Counted from the stretch's first letter, positions 1-9,535 are shown. The stretch is DNA of 64,000 nucleotides from Alteromonas sp. BMJM2 (GCF_027257845.1 NZ_JAPVOT010000001.1:186001-250000), one strand, 5' to 3'. Notes: generated from the sequence alone by a model not told the origin. Numbers and translations: made by a program.

Positions 1-480
1 TAACTGTGGCGCTTGAATGTAAGCCTCAACTTGTTTGGCCTCATCACTAAGCGGCTGCGATAATGTGTGTTTCACTAGCGCATTAAACTGAGCCAGCAAC
101 GCTTGATTGGGAACAAACGAATAGGGGTTATCAGGCAGTGTCTGTGCTTTTTCAGTATCCTCTATTATGGACTGACCCAACGCATCGACAATAATATCAA
201 GAAAATGATTACGGGCAGCTGTGACTACCAAGCCTTGTTCATCAATAGGTAGCTTCACAAACCAAATATAATGTTCACTCGAGCTTTGCTTGTTCCAAAA
301 AACAATACCAAACCATGCGTGCTGTTGGCGCGGGAGGGGAGCGTAGGCATTGCCACTTTCAATATCTAAGAATGATTGATTATCAATGATTGTTAATCTG
401 CGACCAATATCGAATACCTTGTACTCAGTACCAGCGTGTAATAAGAATTCACTGATTGAATTAATTGTGTCTGCGCTCAT
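1..480 (-). CDS. DUF3549 family protein (C-terminal part outside window)
   Basis: Reading the minus strand from an ATG at 480 gives an open frame of 160 codons that runs off the window edge. It begins MSADTINSISEFLLHAG and contains the segments FDIGRRLTIIDNQ, QQHAWFGIVFWN and YIWFVKLPIDEQGL, which I recognise from the gammaproteobacterial DUF3549 family. That family is of unknown function and is commonly found beside yqcC and truC, as here. No signal peptide or membrane segment is visible in the part present, so it is probably cytoplasmic. It diverges from yqcC across a 341-bp gap. The family call rests on remembered sequence and context; the biochemical role is unknown. Confidence 0.8.
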   Translation of the reverse strand, partial: MSADTINSISEFLLHAGTEYKVFDIGRRLTIIDNQSFLDIESGNAYAPLPRQQHAWFGIVFWNKQSSSEHYIWFVKLPIDEQGLVVTAARNHFLDIIVDALGQSIIEDTEKAQTLPDNPYSFVPNQALLAQFNALVKHTLSQPLSDEAKQVEAYIQAPQL

Positions 481-821
481 CAAAACATCCTAAATACTAC
501 AAATTTATCCACGTGAGCTTTCTGCTCATCATTGTGTGCCTGAATGCACTTTTTCTAAATGCAAGTTTTCTAAATACACATTTCCATTACGCTGAAAAGA
601 ACAAGATTTCACACAAGTGTGCCGGGCCAGCGTCGCTTTTCTATGTGTGTTTCTCGAACATGTATCGCCAATACGAGCCTAGAAGCCTCTAATGCTATTA
701 GTTTATCACAGATAATACACACTCAAACATGCACACAGTGACGAATACAGCAGTGACAGGGTTCTGATTAGCCTGATATAATTTCGCGATACATTTTTGA
801 GCATTCGTTGGTAGTGAGTTA
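481..821. other. Divergent intergenic region, DUF3549 / yqcC
   Basis: The 341-bp gap between two divergent genes has no convincing coding frame; a 75-codon plus-strand frame inside it starts within the DUF3549 gene and has low-complexity, non-protein-like content. A short imperfect direct repeat of the form tttctaaatRca lies near 555-578. The yqcC promoter is at the right end and is listed separately. Confidence 0.5.
753..782 (+). promoter_or_regulatory. Sigma-70-type promoter for yqcC-truC
   Basis: A perfect -10 TATAAT at 777-782 is preceded, 18 bp upstream, by GTGACA at 753-758 (five of six match TTGACA). A start near 789 would leave a leader of about 33 nt before the yqcC ATG. Prediction from sequence only. 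Confidence 0.6.
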
Positions 822-1163
822 ATGGTAAATCAGATCTATCAAGATATGGCCTCAGCAATAGAGACACTCGTTTTGTTGATGGACAATGAAGGGCTGTGGC
901 CGATTACTAATCCTACTGAAGCTATGCCTTCTGAAGCGGCGTTGCGCAGCCAAGTACCATTTGCTTTAGACACCATGGAATTTGAAAGCTGGTTAGCTTA
1001 TATCTTTATTCCTAAAATGAGACATATCCTCAGTGCTCAAATGCCCATACCAAATATGAGCATCACACCGGCCGCTGAGCAGTATTTTACCTCAGCCCCT
1101 TCGGCTATTCTCGACCAGCTTAAAACGATTGATGGGCTCTCCAGCAAAGCGAATTTTAACTAA
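822..1163 (+). CDS. yqcC: YqcC family protein
   Basis: This 113-residue protein matches the YqcC-like family in length, in the WLAYIFIPKMRHIL-type motif, and in lying directly before truC. The family is small, mainly helical and without an assigned reaction. It has no signal peptide or membrane segment, so a cytoplasmic location is expected. The ATG follows a promoter at 753-782. The TAA stop overlaps an ATG (TAATG) that opens a 25-codon frame leading into truC, so translation of the unit may be coupled. Family membership is fairly sure; function is unknown. Confidence 0.85.
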   Translation: MVNQIYQDMASAIETLVLLMDNEGLWPITNPTEAMPSEAALRSQVPFALDTMEFESWLAYIFIPKMRHILSAQMPIPNMSITPAAEQYFTSAPSAILDQLKTIDGLSSKANFN

Positions 1164-1240
1164 TGAGACGACTATACAAACTAGCACACGGAATCATCCG
1201 CGAATTTAAGTCCAAATGGCGCTCTTGCAATGAACAGTGA
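1163..1240 (+). CDS. Possible 25-codon coupling peptide between yqcC and truC
   Basis: An ATG overlapping the yqcC stop codon opens a 25-codon frame, MRRLYKLAHGIIREFK followed by SKWRSCNEQ, whose TGA lies 8 bp inside truC. The peptide is basic. There is no strong Shine-Dalgarno sequence before it, so translation would depend on reinitiation after yqcC. truC also lacks an obvious ribosome binding site at its first ATG, so this frame could carry ribosomes to truC. It may equally be chance. It is seen in the sequence; expression and function are untested. Confidence 0.3.
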   Translation: MRRLYKLAHGIIREFKSKWRSCNEQ

Positions 1241-2027
1241 AGCAGTCGATAAGCCCTCATCGAAGCACATGGTTGAGCAGCCAAGGTCACTGGCCGGTCC
1301 TTTGAAGGTTTTGTATCAAGATGAGGATATTGTTGCTATAGAAAAGCCTCCTGGTCTTTTGGTTCATCGAAGCCCAATAGATAAACATGAAACCGTTTTT
1401 GCTGTCCAAACTTTAAGAGATCAGCTCGGTAAACGCGTATTTCCTGCTCATCGATTAGACCGGCCAACATCCGGCGTGCTGTTATTTGCCTTCGATGGGC
1501 ACATGGCGGCGCAGCTTGGTCAGCAAATGATGCAAAAACAAGTGCATAAAACCTACCATGCCGTTGTTAGAGGGTTTGTTCATAACGCTGGGCTTATCGA
1601 TTATGCGCTGAAGTACAAGTACGATAAAATTGCTGATAAACACAAGCGCCCGCAGCAACCTGCGCAAATGGCAACCACCACCTACGAATCTTTGGCACGC
1701 TATGAAGTGCCCGAGCCGGTAGGAAAATATCAGAGTGCTCGTTATTCGCTAGTAAAACTAACGCCAAGTACGGGCCGGAAGCATCAACTTCGTCGACATT
1801 TAGTTCATATTCGTCACCCGATTATTGGCGATACCACGCATGGCGACGGAAAGCAGAATAAATTCGCTAAATCGCACTTTAGTTTTAATAATTTGGCCTT
1901 AAACTGTACGTCAATGGGATTTCATCATCCTGCATCGGGTAGATGGATGACAATATCATCAGAACTTCATCAAGAAATGGCGTCATTTGTTCGCCATTTA
2001 GAAAACTTTCGCGTTGTTCCTTCGTAA
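1230..2027 (+). CDS. truC: tRNA pseudouridine(65) synthase TruC
   Basis: TruC isomerises uridine 65 of certain tRNAs to pseudouridine and belongs to the RluA-type pseudouridine synthases. The 265-residue product carries the catalytic motif HRLDRPTSG with the expected Asp near residue 77, the N-terminal strand motif VLYQDEDIVAIEKPPG, and the GRKHQLRRHL motif typical of the family. E. coli TruC is about 260 residues. The first ATG (1230) has no clear ribosome binding site; a second ATG at codon 14 (1269) has none either, and conservation only begins around residue 24, so the true start is uncertain. It lies between yqcC and the flavodoxin gene yqcA, the same neighbourhood as in E. coli. Confidence 0.92.
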   Translation: MNSEAVDKPSSKHMVEQPRSLAGPLKVLYQDEDIVAIEKPPGLLVHRSPIDKHETVFAVQTLRDQLGKRVFPAHRLDRPTSGVLLFAFDGHMAAQLGQQMMQKQVHKTYHAVVRGFVHNAGLIDYALKYKYDKIADKHKRPQQPAQMATTTYESLARYEVPEPVGKYQSARYSLVKLTPSTGRKHQLRRHLVHIRHPIIGDTTHGDGKQNKFAKSHFSFNNLALNCTSMGFHHPASGRWMTISSELHQEMASFVRHLENFRVVPS

Positions 2028-2067
2028 AAGCTTACGACATCGTAGAAAATAAATAGCAGGGGTAGTA

Positions 2068-2517
2068 ATGGGTACTTTGAAGATAATTGCGGGCACAGTA
2101 TATGGAAATGCTCAGCATGTGGCCGAGCAGGTAGAAGAGAATTTGGCCGAGCAGGGTGTTGATTGTGAGCTAGAGAGCGATCCGTCAGTTGAAGATTTTA
2201 CTGATGCGGATGCAATACTTGTTATTACGTCTACTACTGGGCAAGGGGATATCCCGCCTAATTTAGAGTTCGTATTTTCAGACTTAAAAGACGATTCACC
2301 ACTGCTAAAAGACAAGCCCTTTGCAGTAGCTGCATTAGGTGACAGTAGCTATGGTGAGAGTTTTTGTGGTGCAGGTAAACAGTTCCAGGCTTTATTGGTA
2401 GAGCTTCAGGGAACACCAGCGGCAGAACTTTTAGAAGTAGATGCAATGGAGACGTTGGAACCAGAAAAAGACGTAATCGATTGGGTGAACAGTATTAAAG
2501 ACAAGCTAATCGCATAA
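2068..2517 (+). CDS. yqcA: Flavodoxin YqcA (MioC-like)
   Basis: The 149-residue protein is a short-chain flavodoxin, the same length as E. coli YqcA. The FMN phosphate loop is GTVYGNAQHVAE at the N-terminus, and the isoalloxazine-contacting loops STTGQGDIPP and ALGDSSYGESFCGAGKQF follow in order. It would carry one or two electrons in the cytoplasm; its redox partner cannot be told from the sequence. The ATG at 2068 has gcaggggtagta upstream as a plausible ribosome binding site. It follows truC by 40 bp and precedes a strong terminator, so it is probably the last gene of the yqcC-truC unit. Confidence 0.92.
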   Translation: MGTLKIIAGTVYGNAQHVAEQVEENLAEQGVDCELESDPSVEDFTDADAILVITSTTGQGDIPPNLEFVFSDLKDDSPLLKDKPFAVAALGDSSYGESFCGAGKQFQALLVELQGTPAAELLEVDAMETLEPEKDVIDWVNSIKDKLIA

Positions 2518-2556
2518 AATTCGATGGGCCTTTAACAAACGCAAGGTCGTAAAAAT

Positions 2557-2590
2557 AAAAAATGGCGCTAACTGGTTAGCGCCATTTTTA
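2557..2590. terminator. Bidirectional terminator, yqcA / dapD
   Basis: A 12-bp perfect stem (aatggcgctaac at 2561-2572 with gttagcgccatt at 2575-2586) with a 2-nt loop is flanked by A- and T-tracts, so it can stop transcription from yqcA on the plus strand and from dapD on the minus strand. Confidence 0.85.
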
Positions 2591-2617
2591 TTTGTAGCTC
2601 GATATTCTTAGCTTCGT

Positions 2618-2656
2618 TTTAGCACTAGCTCTGCTTTAGCACCAGCTCTGCTTTAG
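2618..2656. repeat. Two-copy 17-bp tandem repeat after dapD
   Basis: The unit tttagcaMtagctctgc-like sequence (tttagcactagctctgc at 2618-2634, tttagcaccagctctgc at 2635-2651) occurs twice head to tail with one substitution and a partial third copy. It lies between the dapD stop and the terminator. It looks like slippage in untranslated sequence. Confidence 0.6.
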
Positions 2657-2671
2657 TAAAAACCAGATGCG

Positions 2672-3496
2672 TTATTCAACGCCGCGTAAAAGTGCATTAA
2701 TGCCAACTTTTGCACGGGTTTTCGCGTCTACTTTTTTCACGATAATAGCAGCGTAAAGGCTATATTTGCCGTCAGCACTTGGCAGGTTTCCTGAAACCAC
2801 TACCGAACCTGCTGGAACTCGGCCGTAGTGAATTTCCCCAGTTTCACGGTCGTATATACGCGTGCTCTGGCCAATATATACACCCATGGAAATTACCGCA
2901 CCTTCTTCAACAATAACGCCCTCAACAATTTCAGAGCGAGCTCCGATGAAGCAGTTGTCTTCGATGATGGTTGGGTTTGCTTGCAATGGCTCTAGAACAC
3001 CGCCAATGCCTACGCCACCAGAAAGGTGAACATTTTTACCAATCTGTGCACATGAACCAACAGTTGCCCACGTATCTACCATAGTGCCTTCGTCCACGAA
3101 TGCACCAATGTTGACGTAAGATGGCATTACCACCGCATTTTTACCCACAAACGTACCAGTACGAACTGCTGCTGGTGGCACAATACGTGCACCGTCAGCA
3201 ACGAATTGCTCATTGGTGTAGTTGGTATACTTAAGAGGCACTTTATCAAAGTATTTGCTTTCGGCACCGTCAATCATTTCGTTGTTATGCAAACGGAAGA
3301 AAAGTAACACTGCTTTCTTCAACCACTGGTGAACTACCCATTCCCCAGCGATTTTCTCTGCTACTCGAGCTTTGCCGCTATTCAGTAATGAGATAGCTTC
3401 AGCAACAGCATTTCTTACGTCATCTGGTGCTTCATTAGGACTGATAGCATCGCGGTTTTCGAAGGCGTCTTCAATAATGGATTTCAATTCATTCAT
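2672..3496 (-). CDS. dapD: Tetrahydrodipicolinate N-succinyltransferase DapD
   Basis: DapD transfers a succinyl group from succinyl-CoA to tetrahydrodipicolinate in the diaminopimelate/lysine pathway, supplying lysine and peptidoglycan cross-links. The 274-residue product equals the E. coli enzyme in length. A helical N-terminal part (about 1-100) is followed by a left-handed beta-helix of hexapeptide repeats (about 105-240), including [20 protein letters not shown] and [20 protein letters not shown]. Its ATG overlaps the glnD stop by 4 bp (ATGA), so the two are cotranscribed and probably translationally coupled; glnD-dapD adjacency is common in gammaproteobacteria. Confidence 0.97.
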   Translation of the reverse strand: MNELKSIIEDAFENRDAISPNEAPDDVRNAVAEAISLLNSGKARVAEKIAGEWVVHQWLKKAVLLFFRLHNNEMIDGAESKYFDKVPLKYTNYTNEQFVADGARIVPPAAVRTGTFVGKNAVVMPSYVNIGAFVDEGTMVDTWATVGSCAQIGKNVHLSGGVGIGGVLEPLQANPTIIEDNCFIGARSEIVEGVIVEEGAVISMGVYIGQSTRIYDRETGEIHYGRVPAGSVVVSGNLPSADGKYSLYAAIIVKKVDAKTRAKVGINALLRGVE

Positions 3497-6144
3497 GGTA
3501 TTGTAATATCTTCAAGTTGGTCGAGTTTAAACAAGATCTGCTTTTTCAAGCCGACTTGTTGTTCTTGGGTTAATGCGGTGCCAGCCTCGTTGCTGACGAT
3601 GAAAATGTCTTCGGCGCGTTCGCCAATGGTCGCTATCTTAGCAAGTTTTAATGTCATATTGGTGTCGACAAACGCGTGGCCAATTTTAGCCAAAATACCA
3701 GGTGCGTCTAGTGCTTCAAGCTCAACCAGAGTGGCTTCGTCGTGTAAGTTGAAAAAGCGGACCTTGGTGGGTACGTCCAATTGTCGCATTTGACGAGGGA
3801 GTTTCCGCTTGTTTTCGTGAGAACGCCCAGGCTTTTCAAGTTGTGTCGATACTGCCTTTTCTAGCGACGAAATGCGAGAATCAGATGAAAGGCGAGTACC
3901 ATCATTCTCCAGAATTATCATACTATCGAATACGTAGCCGTCACGAGTTACTGTAACGTGAGCATCGTGAATTGAACAGTTTCTGCTATCAAGTACCGAT
4001 GCAACCTGCGCAAACAGAGCTTTTCTGTCTTTGCCATAGACAAACAGCTCAGTGCCACCTTTGGCGCTGTTGTCATTTGCTCGAACAAGTAAAGCTTCGT
4101 TTTCTGGTGTTAGCCAGTCACTTTGTGCCGTGATGATCTCTTCCGTGTGCCACGCAACTTGAGTGGGTTTAAAGCGCACAAAGTAATCGTCGTCTAATCG
4201 CGCCCACAGCGCATCAACAGACACCGGATCAACGGCGCGCTCTTGCAATATTTGTCGTGCTTGATGTTTATGGGTTGCAACACGTTCATTAAGGGTTACC
4301 TGACACTGCAAGCCATTATCCAATGCTTTTTGCGTCATCAAGTACAGCTCTCTGAGTAATGACGCTTTCCAGTCGTTCCACAAATTGTCATTGGTAGCCC
4401 GAATATCTGCAAGGGTTAGCGTATAAAGCAAGTTTAAATGATTATGGCTTCGAATAGCCCCTGCAAACTCACTGATCACATCCGGATCGTAGATGTCACG
4501 TCGTTGAGCTACAACAGACATCAATAAGTGATTCTCTACTAACCACGCTATCATTTCAGCATCATCAGAAGGCACATTATGAAGCTCGCAAAACGTGGCG
4601 ACGTCTTTTGCGCCAAGTTTGGAATGATCGCCATTTCTCCCTTTAGCAATATCGTGGAAGATGGCGGCTATGTAGAGTACCTCTGGCTTATCGAGGTTGC
4701 GACAAATGCGTCCGCAACGAGGGAAATCTTTGTTTTCTTTGGAGAAGAAATAATTGACTTGTTTAACGAGCCTGTGTGTGTGCTCATCAACGGTATAAGC
4801 GTGAAACAAATCGAACTGCATCATGCCCACAATGGTATCCCATTCAGGCAGATAGGCTTGGATAATGCCATATTGATGCATAATGTCCCAGCCGAAGTTG
4901 AAGAAATCAGGTTGCTTCATTAACAGCATGAATTTTTCACGACATGCAGGCCGCTCTACGTAGTAAGCACTTTCAAACTCTCTATGGGCATTGCGTAGCT
5001 GCCGAATACATATGGTACTGAGGCCTTTTACTTCGGGGGTATTAGTGACCAGATTTAGAAAGTCGAGAATAGCTTCAGGTGTTGAAAACACGCGCTCGTG
5101 ACGCGGCGATATCATGGAGTCGAGCAATTCAAAGTCTTCATTGATAATGGCGCTGTGCTGAACACTTTGATTCAACATATCGTACTTAAAGCGCTGGAGC
5201 AGCATCTGATTGAGCTCGGTCACTCTTGCCACTGTACGGAAAAAATCGCGCATCATCTTTTCAACAGACGACTTGCCTTCTTCTCCATACCCCATCATTT
5301 CAGCCACATCAGGCTGGTAATCAAACAGAAGGCGGTTTTCGCTTCGCTGAGCAACTAAGTGAAGGGCACAGCGCATCTTCCAAAGGTGCATCCGACAGGC
5401 TATTAGCTCACTGTGCTCTTGTTCGGTAAAGTAACCGTGACCCACTAAATTCCAGCCGTCATATTCTTTAAAGTGCTTTTTTGCTACCCAACCAATAGAC
5501 TGGATATCACGTAAACAACCAGGATTTTCTTTAATATTCGGTTCAAGGTTATAAGCGGTACCATTGAATTTTGCGTGACGTCTTTTTTGCTCATCGTATT
5601 TTGCAGAGAAAAAAGCTTTGCTGCTCCACGAGTGTCTGCCGTTTGCTTCTTCCCAGAGTTTTTCAAACGTTTGTTCACTGCCAATCAGCAAGCGACTTTC
5701 CACAAGGTTAGTGGCTATAGTGATATCGTCTTTTGCAAGCTTGACCGTTTCTTTTAAGGTTCTTACCGACTGCCCTACATCAAGCTTGATATCCCACAGT
5801 AAGGTGATGAAGAGACCTACTTTCTCTTGAGCATCAGCACTGAGCTTCTTTTTACTTACAATAAGCAAGTCGATATCTGAATGAGGTTGAAGATGACCGC
5901 GGCCATAGCCACCAACAGCGCAAAGCGACAGGTCGTTAACAGCATCTAAGCCGAATAATTTCCAAAGATGGCAAAGAAGTGCGTCAACAAAATGTGCTCG
6001 CCCAGTGACTAACTGGTTGACTGGAGTACTATCGAAAGACTGAGTTATCCACTCGTAACTTTTTTCTACACAGGCTTTTATTGAAGGAATGTCATCAACA
6101 GCGCCTATAGTATCGATATCTTGAATAAGTGATTGGAGCGTCAA
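3493..6144 (-). CDS. glnD: Bifunctional PII uridylyltransferase/uridylyl-removing enzyme GlnD
   Basis: GlnD senses glutamine and adds or removes UMP on PII proteins, controlling glutamine synthetase and nitrogen-regulated transcription. The 883-residue protein has the nucleotidyltransferase motif [15 protein letters not shown] (about 78-92), the PII-UTase linker, an HD phosphohydrolase domain with [13 protein letters not shown] (about 495-510), and two C-terminal ACT domains (about 700-880) that bind glutamine. The start codon is TTG, with AAAAAGGTG a few bases upstream; no ATG occurs in the first part of the conserved sequence. It overlaps dapD by 4 bp. Confidence 0.97.
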   Translation of the reverse strand: MTLQSLIQDIDTIGAVDDIPSIKACVEKSYEWITQSFDSTPVNQLVTGRAHFVDALLCHLWKLFGLDAVNDLSLCAVGGYGRGHLQPHSDIDLLIVSKKKLSADAQEKVGLFITLLWDIKLDVGQSVRTLKETVKLAKDDITIATNLVESRLLIGSEQTFEKLWEEANGRHSWSSKAFFSAKYDEQKRRHAKFNGTAYNLEPNIKENPGCLRDIQSIGWVAKKHFKEYDGWNLVGHGYFTEQEHSELIACRMHLWKMRCALHLVAQRSENRLLFDYQPDVAEMMGYGEEGKSSVEKMMRDFFRTVARVTELNQMLLQRFKYDMLNQSVQHSAIINEDFELLDSMISPRHERVFSTPEAILDFLNLVTNTPEVKGLSTICIRQLRNAHREFESAYYVERPACREKFMLLMKQPDFFNFGWDIMHQYGIIQAYLPEWDTIVGMMQFDLFHAYTVDEHTHRLVKQVNYFFSKENKDFPRCGRICRNLDKPEVLYIAAIFHDIAKGRNGDHSKLGAKDVATFCELHNVPSDDAEMIAWLVENHLLMSVVAQRRDIYDPDVISEFAGAIRSHNHLNLLYTLTLADIRATNDNLWNDWKASLLRELYLMTQKALDNGLQCQVTLNERVATHKHQARQILQERAVDPVSVDALWARLDDDYFVRFKPTQVAWHTEEIITAQSDWLTPENEALLVRANDNSAKGGTELFVYGKDRKALFAQVASVLDSRNCSIHDAHVTVTRDGYVFDSMIILENDGTRLSSDSRISSLEKAVSTQLEKPGRSHENKRKLPRQMRQLDVPTKVRFFNLHDEATLVELEALDAPGILAKIGHAFVDTNMTLKLAKIATIGERAEDIFIVSNEAGTALTQEQQVGLKKQILFKLDQLEDITIP

Positions 6145-6472
6145 AGTGCACCTTTTTCGGACTTCTTACATACGACCGTGACTTTATCATGAATTACGAT
6201 TAATTCGCACCCGCGATAAATGCATATATTAGGTTAAATTGTGAATATTTATGGAAAAATGATATAGCGGTCAATTTGAAAGCAAGGCCATGCTATATGA
6301 ATGGAATCTTCAATTGACTATCACTACAGTTCTTGAGAAACCATTGGGTTATCATCCTCATTAAGGATTAATAAAACGCCCTTTACGATGTTGGCAAAGT
6401 CGCCGCAAATGAAAACGTTTCATGTAAAAAAAACGCCGGCTAAAAGGCCAGCGTTTTTTTTAATATAGGAGG
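6145..6472. other. Intergenic region between map and glnD
   Basis: 328 bp without a coding frame. It holds the map terminator (listed separately), a 6-bp inverted repeat atgaaaacgtttcat at 6409-6423 reminiscent of a LacI-family operator but far from the glnD start, and presumably the glnD promoter, which I could not place with confidence. Confidence 0.5.
6426..6461 (-). terminator. Terminator of map
   Basis: On the minus strand an A-tract and the stem ACGCTGGC/GCCGGCGT (one G-T wobble) with a short TTTTA loop is followed by a run of eight T, directly after the map stop codon. The A-tract on the other side may make it bidirectional. Confidence 0.8.
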
Positions 6473-7267
6473 TTAACTGTGAGAAATAGTTCGTGGAAGC
6501 GTTTCTTCGTCACGAAGCGTTAAAACCTCAACGCCATCTTCAGTGACTAATAAAGTATGTTCCCACTGGGCACTCAAACTTCTGTCTTTCGTGACTACGG
6601 TCCATTGGTCCGGAAGAACTTTTGAATAGCGTTTACCTGCATTTACCATAGGTTCAATGGTAAAACACATACCCGGCACAAGCTCTTCACCCGTTCCGGG
6701 TTTGCCATAGTGCACAATCTGAGGTTCTTCATGGAAGCTCGAACCAATGCCGTGTCCACAATATTCTCTGACAATTGAATAGTTATGCGCCTCTGCATGA
6801 GTTTGGCATATATGACCAATATCACCTAAACGCATACCAGGTTTAACTTGTTCAATTGCTTTGTACAGTGACTCTTGCGTTACGCGAATTAAACGCTCCG
6901 CGAGAATAGTAGGCTTACCCACGACAAACATTTTTGATGTATCGCCGTGATAGCCGTCTTTAATAACGGTAACGTCGATATTAATAATATCGCCGTCTTT
7001 CAGTTTTTTGTCCGAAGGTATGCCGTGACAAATACAGTGATTAACCGAGGTACATACTGACTTTGGAAAAGGCGGTTGCCCGTAATTCAACGGAGCAGGA
7101 ATAGCCTGCTGCTCATTGACGATGTACTCATGACATAGCGTATTGAGTTCATCCGTCGTTACTCCTTTTTTTACATGGGGAGTGATCATGGTTAATACGT
7201 CTGCCGCTAGTTTTCCAGCCACGCGCATTTTTTCGATTTCATCAGGGGATTTGATAATTGCTGCCAC
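6473..7267 (-). CDS. map: Type I methionine aminopeptidase
   Basis: Map removes the N-terminal methionine from new proteins. The metal-binding pita-bread fold is recognisable from INIDVTVIKDGYHGDTSKMF (two ligand Asp), CGHGIGSSFHEEP (ligand His and substrate His), FTIEPM (ligand Glu) and the final WEHTLLVTEDG (ligand Glu). I place the start at a GTG (7267), giving MAAIIKSPDEIEKMR and 264 residues, the E. coli length, because GAGAGG sits about seven bases upstream; a longer frame from a TTG four codons earlier would put that ribosome binding site inside the gene. It diverges from rpsB, an arrangement shared with E. coli. Confidence 0.95.
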   Translation of the reverse strand: MAAIIKSPDEIEKMRVAGKLAADVLTMITPHVKKGVTTDELNTLCHEYIVNEQQAIPAPLNYGQPPFPKSVCTSVNHCICHGIPSDKKLKDGDIINIDVTVIKDGYHGDTSKMFVVGKPTILAERLIRVTQESLYKAIEQVKPGMRLGDIGHICQTHAEAHNYSIVREYCGHGIGSSFHEEPQIVHYGKPGTGEELVPGMCFTIEPMVNAGKRYSKVLPDQWTVVTKDRSLSAQWEHTLLVTEDGVEVLTLRDEETLPRTISHS

Positions 7268-7425
7268 AACGCCTCTCAATAGTCGTGTTTAGTTAATGAC
7301 AATATTCTACGCAGTATATCACCAATAAGACCGCTTTTGGATAAGCAAGAGCACAAAGAGACGGTTTAAAGAAAGAAGAAAGAAAAATTGAAGAGAGGAA
7401 ATGCCCCTGAATATGGGCTCAAAAC
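7268..7425. other. Divergent region map / rpsB upstream of the rpsB promoter
   Basis: Purine-rich sequence with no coding frame. The map promoter must lie here on the minus strand, but no high-quality match could be placed. Confidence 0.4.
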
Positions 7426-7454
7426 TTGAGAGTGAACTGTGGTTATGGTATAAA
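7426..7454 (+). promoter_or_regulatory. rpsB-tsf promoter with GC-rich discriminator
   Basis: TTGAGA at 7426-7431, a 17-bp spacer and TATAAA at 7449-7454 form a good sigma-70 promoter. It is followed at once by GCGCGCGCCC, the GC-rich discriminator typical of stable RNA and ribosomal protein promoters that are shut down by ppGpp/DksA. The start would be near 7461. Confidence 0.7.
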
Positions 7455-7460
7455 GCGCGC

Positions 7461-7633
7461 GCCCTGACGGAAAGCCTATTTTTCTTTGTGAAAAAAGCCG
7501 CACGTTAGAGGGTATATTCTTTTATTAAAACACACATATACCGACACTTGTTATCGGGGTGTCCAAGCTAACTCGCGTTGGCAAGGATCGATACAAGGGG
7601 TATATGGAGGCCTAACCCCAAGAGGAAAATAAA
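7461..7633 (+). ncRNA. rpsB 5' leader (probable S2-binding autoregulatory RNA)
   Basis: About 170 nt lie between the predicted start and the rpsB ATG, the size of the conserved E. coli rpsB leader (Rfam t44/rpsB leader group) through which S2 represses rpsB-tsf. Short complementary stretches such as cttgttatcgggg and the ctaactcgcg/ggcaagg segment, together with a block of conserved style around 7590-7625 ending in ccccaagagg, suggest folding. Identification is by position and length; a covariance search was not possible. Confidence 0.5.
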
Positions 7634-8365
7634 ATGGCTAATGTTTCTATGCGTGACATGCTGAAAGCCGGTGTGCATTTCGGTCACCAAACTCGTTACT
7701 GGAACCCAAAGATGAAACCTTACATCTTTGGTGCTCGTAATAAAGTTCATATCATCAACCTTGAAAAAACAGTTCCACTTTTCAACAACGCGTTGAACTA
7801 CATCTCAGGTGTTTCGTCAAAGAAAGGTAAAATCCTTTTCGTTGGTACAAAACGTGCCGCTGGCGATGCAATCAAAGATGCGGCAGTAAAATGCGACCAG
7901 TTCTACGTAAACAAGCGTTGGTTAGGTGGTATGTTGACTAACTGGAAAACAGTTCGTCAATCAATCAAGCGTTTGAAAGAGCTTGAGCAAAAGAGCCAAG
8001 ACGGTACGTTTGAAAAGCTAACCAAAAAAGAAGCATTAATGCTTCAGCGTGAAATGGATAAGCTTGAAAACAGCCTTGGTGGTATCAAAAACATGGGCGG
8101 TCTTCCAGACGCGATCTTTGTTGTAGATGCAGACCACGAGCACATTGCAGTTACAGAAGCACGTAACCTTGGTATCCCTGTTGTTGGTGTTGTAGATACT
8201 AACTCTAACCCAGATGGTGTTGATTACATCATTCCTGGTAACGACGATGCTATCCGTGCTATCCAACTTTACTTGGACGCTGCTGCAGACGCTATTAACT
8301 CAGGTCGCGAAAGCAACCTTGAAGTACAAGCTGAGCAAGACGATTTCGTAGAAGCGGCAGAGTAA
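7634..8365 (+). CDS. rpsB: 30S ribosomal protein S2
   Basis: S2 is a late-assembling protein of the small ribosomal subunit and is needed for S1 binding. The 243-residue product matches the family throughout, with the opening [20 protein letters not shown], the [11 protein letters not shown] motif and the PDAIFVVD / [16 protein letters not shown] segments. AGAGG lies before the ATG. It is the first gene of the rpsB-tsf unit and ends in an acidic tail ([12 protein letters not shown]). Confidence 0.99.
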   Translation: MANVSMRDMLKAGVHFGHQTRYWNPKMKPYIFGARNKVHIINLEKTVPLFNNALNYISGVSSKKGKILFVGTKRAAGDAIKDAAVKCDQFYVNKRWLGGMLTNWKTVRQSIKRLKELEQKSQDGTFEKLTKKEALMLQREMDKLENSLGGIKNMGGLPDAIFVVDADHEHIAVTEARNLGIPVVGVVDTNSNPDGVDYIIPGNDDAIRAIQLYLDAAADAINSGRESNLEVQAEQDDFVEAAE

Positions 8366-8417
8366 TTCTGACTGCTCGCTGCCTTGTAAAAGGTGGTGAC
8401 ATACTGCGAAACGTAAT

Positions 8418-8441
8418 GAGAGGGGCGAGTCGCCCCTTTTA
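8418..8441 (+). terminator. Attenuator/terminator between rpsB and tsf
   Basis: The stem aggggcga/tcgcccct with a 2-nt loop and a following tttta tract lies in the 113-bp gap. As in E. coli, a weak terminator here would set the S2 to EF-Ts ratio by partial readthrough. Confidence 0.65.
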
Positions 8442-8478
8442 CCTAACGAATTTATATTTATTGCTGAGGAATTGAAAA

Positions 8479-9351
8479 ATGGCAGTGACTGCAGCACTAG
8501 TTAAAGAACTGCGCGAACGTACAGGCGCAGGTATGCTGGATTGTAAAAAAGCGCTGGTTGAGACGGATGGCGACATTGAACTAGCCATCGAGAACATGCG
8601 TAAATCAGGTCAAGCAAAGGCAGCTAAAAAAGCAGGCCGTATCGCAGCTGAAGGTGTAATCCTTACTAAAGTTGAAGGTGGTCGTGCGACTATGCTTGAG
8701 CTTAACTGCGAAACTGACTTCGTAGCACGTGATGAAAGCTTCCTTAAGTTCGGTAACGACTTACTAGAAGTAGCATCTGCGAACAACATTAATGACATCG
8801 AAGCGCTTAACGACGCAGAAATGAACGGCGTTAAAGTTAGCGACGCTCGTGACACGCTTGTAGCGAAAATTGGTGAAAACATTTCTCCACGCCGCGTAAT
8901 CAACGTCGAAGGTGACACGCTTGGTGGTTACGTTCACGGTGGTCGTATCGGTGTTATCTCTATTCTTACTAGCGGCAGCGAAGAGCTAGCTAAAGACGTG
9001 TGTATGCACGTTGCAGCTGCAAGCCCGCAGTACGTTAAGCCTGAAAATGTTCCGGCTGAAGTTGTTGAGAAAGAGAAAGAAATCCAAATCGATATCGCAA
9101 TGCAGTCTGGTAAGCCAGCTGACATCGCTGAGAAAATGGTTGCTGGTCGCATGAAGAAGTTCACTGGTGAAGTGAGTCTTACTGGCCAACCTTTCGTTAA
9201 AGACCCATCTATCACCGTTGCTGAACTTCTAAAGAACAACAACGCTGATGTTATCAACTTCGTACGTTTCGAAGTAGGTGAAGGCATCGAGAAGAAAACT
9301 GAAGATTTCGCAGCAGAAGTAGCTGCGCAAATGGAAGCGGCCAAGAAATAA
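8479..9351 (+). CDS. tsf: Elongation factor Ts
   Basis: EF-Ts is the nucleotide exchange factor of EF-Tu. The 290-residue protein has the N-terminal UBA-like domain with [15 protein letters not shown], the signature [13 protein letters not shown] that contacts EF-Tu (about 76-88), and the coiled-coil/dimerisation subdomain toward the C-terminus ([17 protein letters not shown]). TGAGGAATTG is the ribosome binding region. A strong terminator follows. Confidence 0.99.
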   Translation: MAVTAALVKELRERTGAGMLDCKKALVETDGDIELAIENMRKSGQAKAAKKAGRIAAEGVILTKVEGGRATMLELNCETDFVARDESFLKFGNDLLEVASANNINDIEALNDAEMNGVKVSDARDTLVAKIGENISPRRVINVEGDTLGGYVHGGRIGVISILTSGSEELAKDVCMHVAAASPQYVKPENVPAEVVEKEKEIQIDIAMQSGKPADIAEKMVAGRMKKFTGEVSLTGQPFVKDPSITVAELLKNNNADVINFVRFEVGEGIEKKTEDFAAEVAAQMEAAKK

Positions 9352-9392
9352 TTGAGCGTTTTTCTTTTGCATTCAGTGAATGTCAGATAAAC

Positions 9393-9421
9393 TAAAAGCA
9401 CCTCTTTAGAGGTGCTTTTTT
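9393..9421 (+). terminator. Terminator of rpsB-tsf
   Basis: The perfect stem aaaagcacctct/agaggtgctttt with a 2-3 nt loop, followed by a T-run, closes the rpsB-tsf unit 40 bp after the tsf stop. Confidence 0.9.
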
Positions 9422-9535
9422 ATAGCCGAATCTCTTTCTATTACTGCGGTTTCGCGATAGTGTGAGTTGTCGCTGTGATGATAAGCGCAGTGGTAATGGC
9501 AAGTAGTATGCAGAAGAAGCATGCAACAAAACCAC

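Noticed and set aside
465-692. 75-codon plus-strand open frame in the first intergenic region
   Set aside because: It begins inside the opposite-strand DUF3549 gene, has no ribosome binding site, and its composition (runs of Phe/Leu/Asn/His from AT-rich DNA) is not protein-like.
6409-6423. LacI-family operator atgaaaacgtttcat
   Set aside because: The dyad is short, 265 bp upstream of glnD and beside the map terminator; too little supports a regulatory role.
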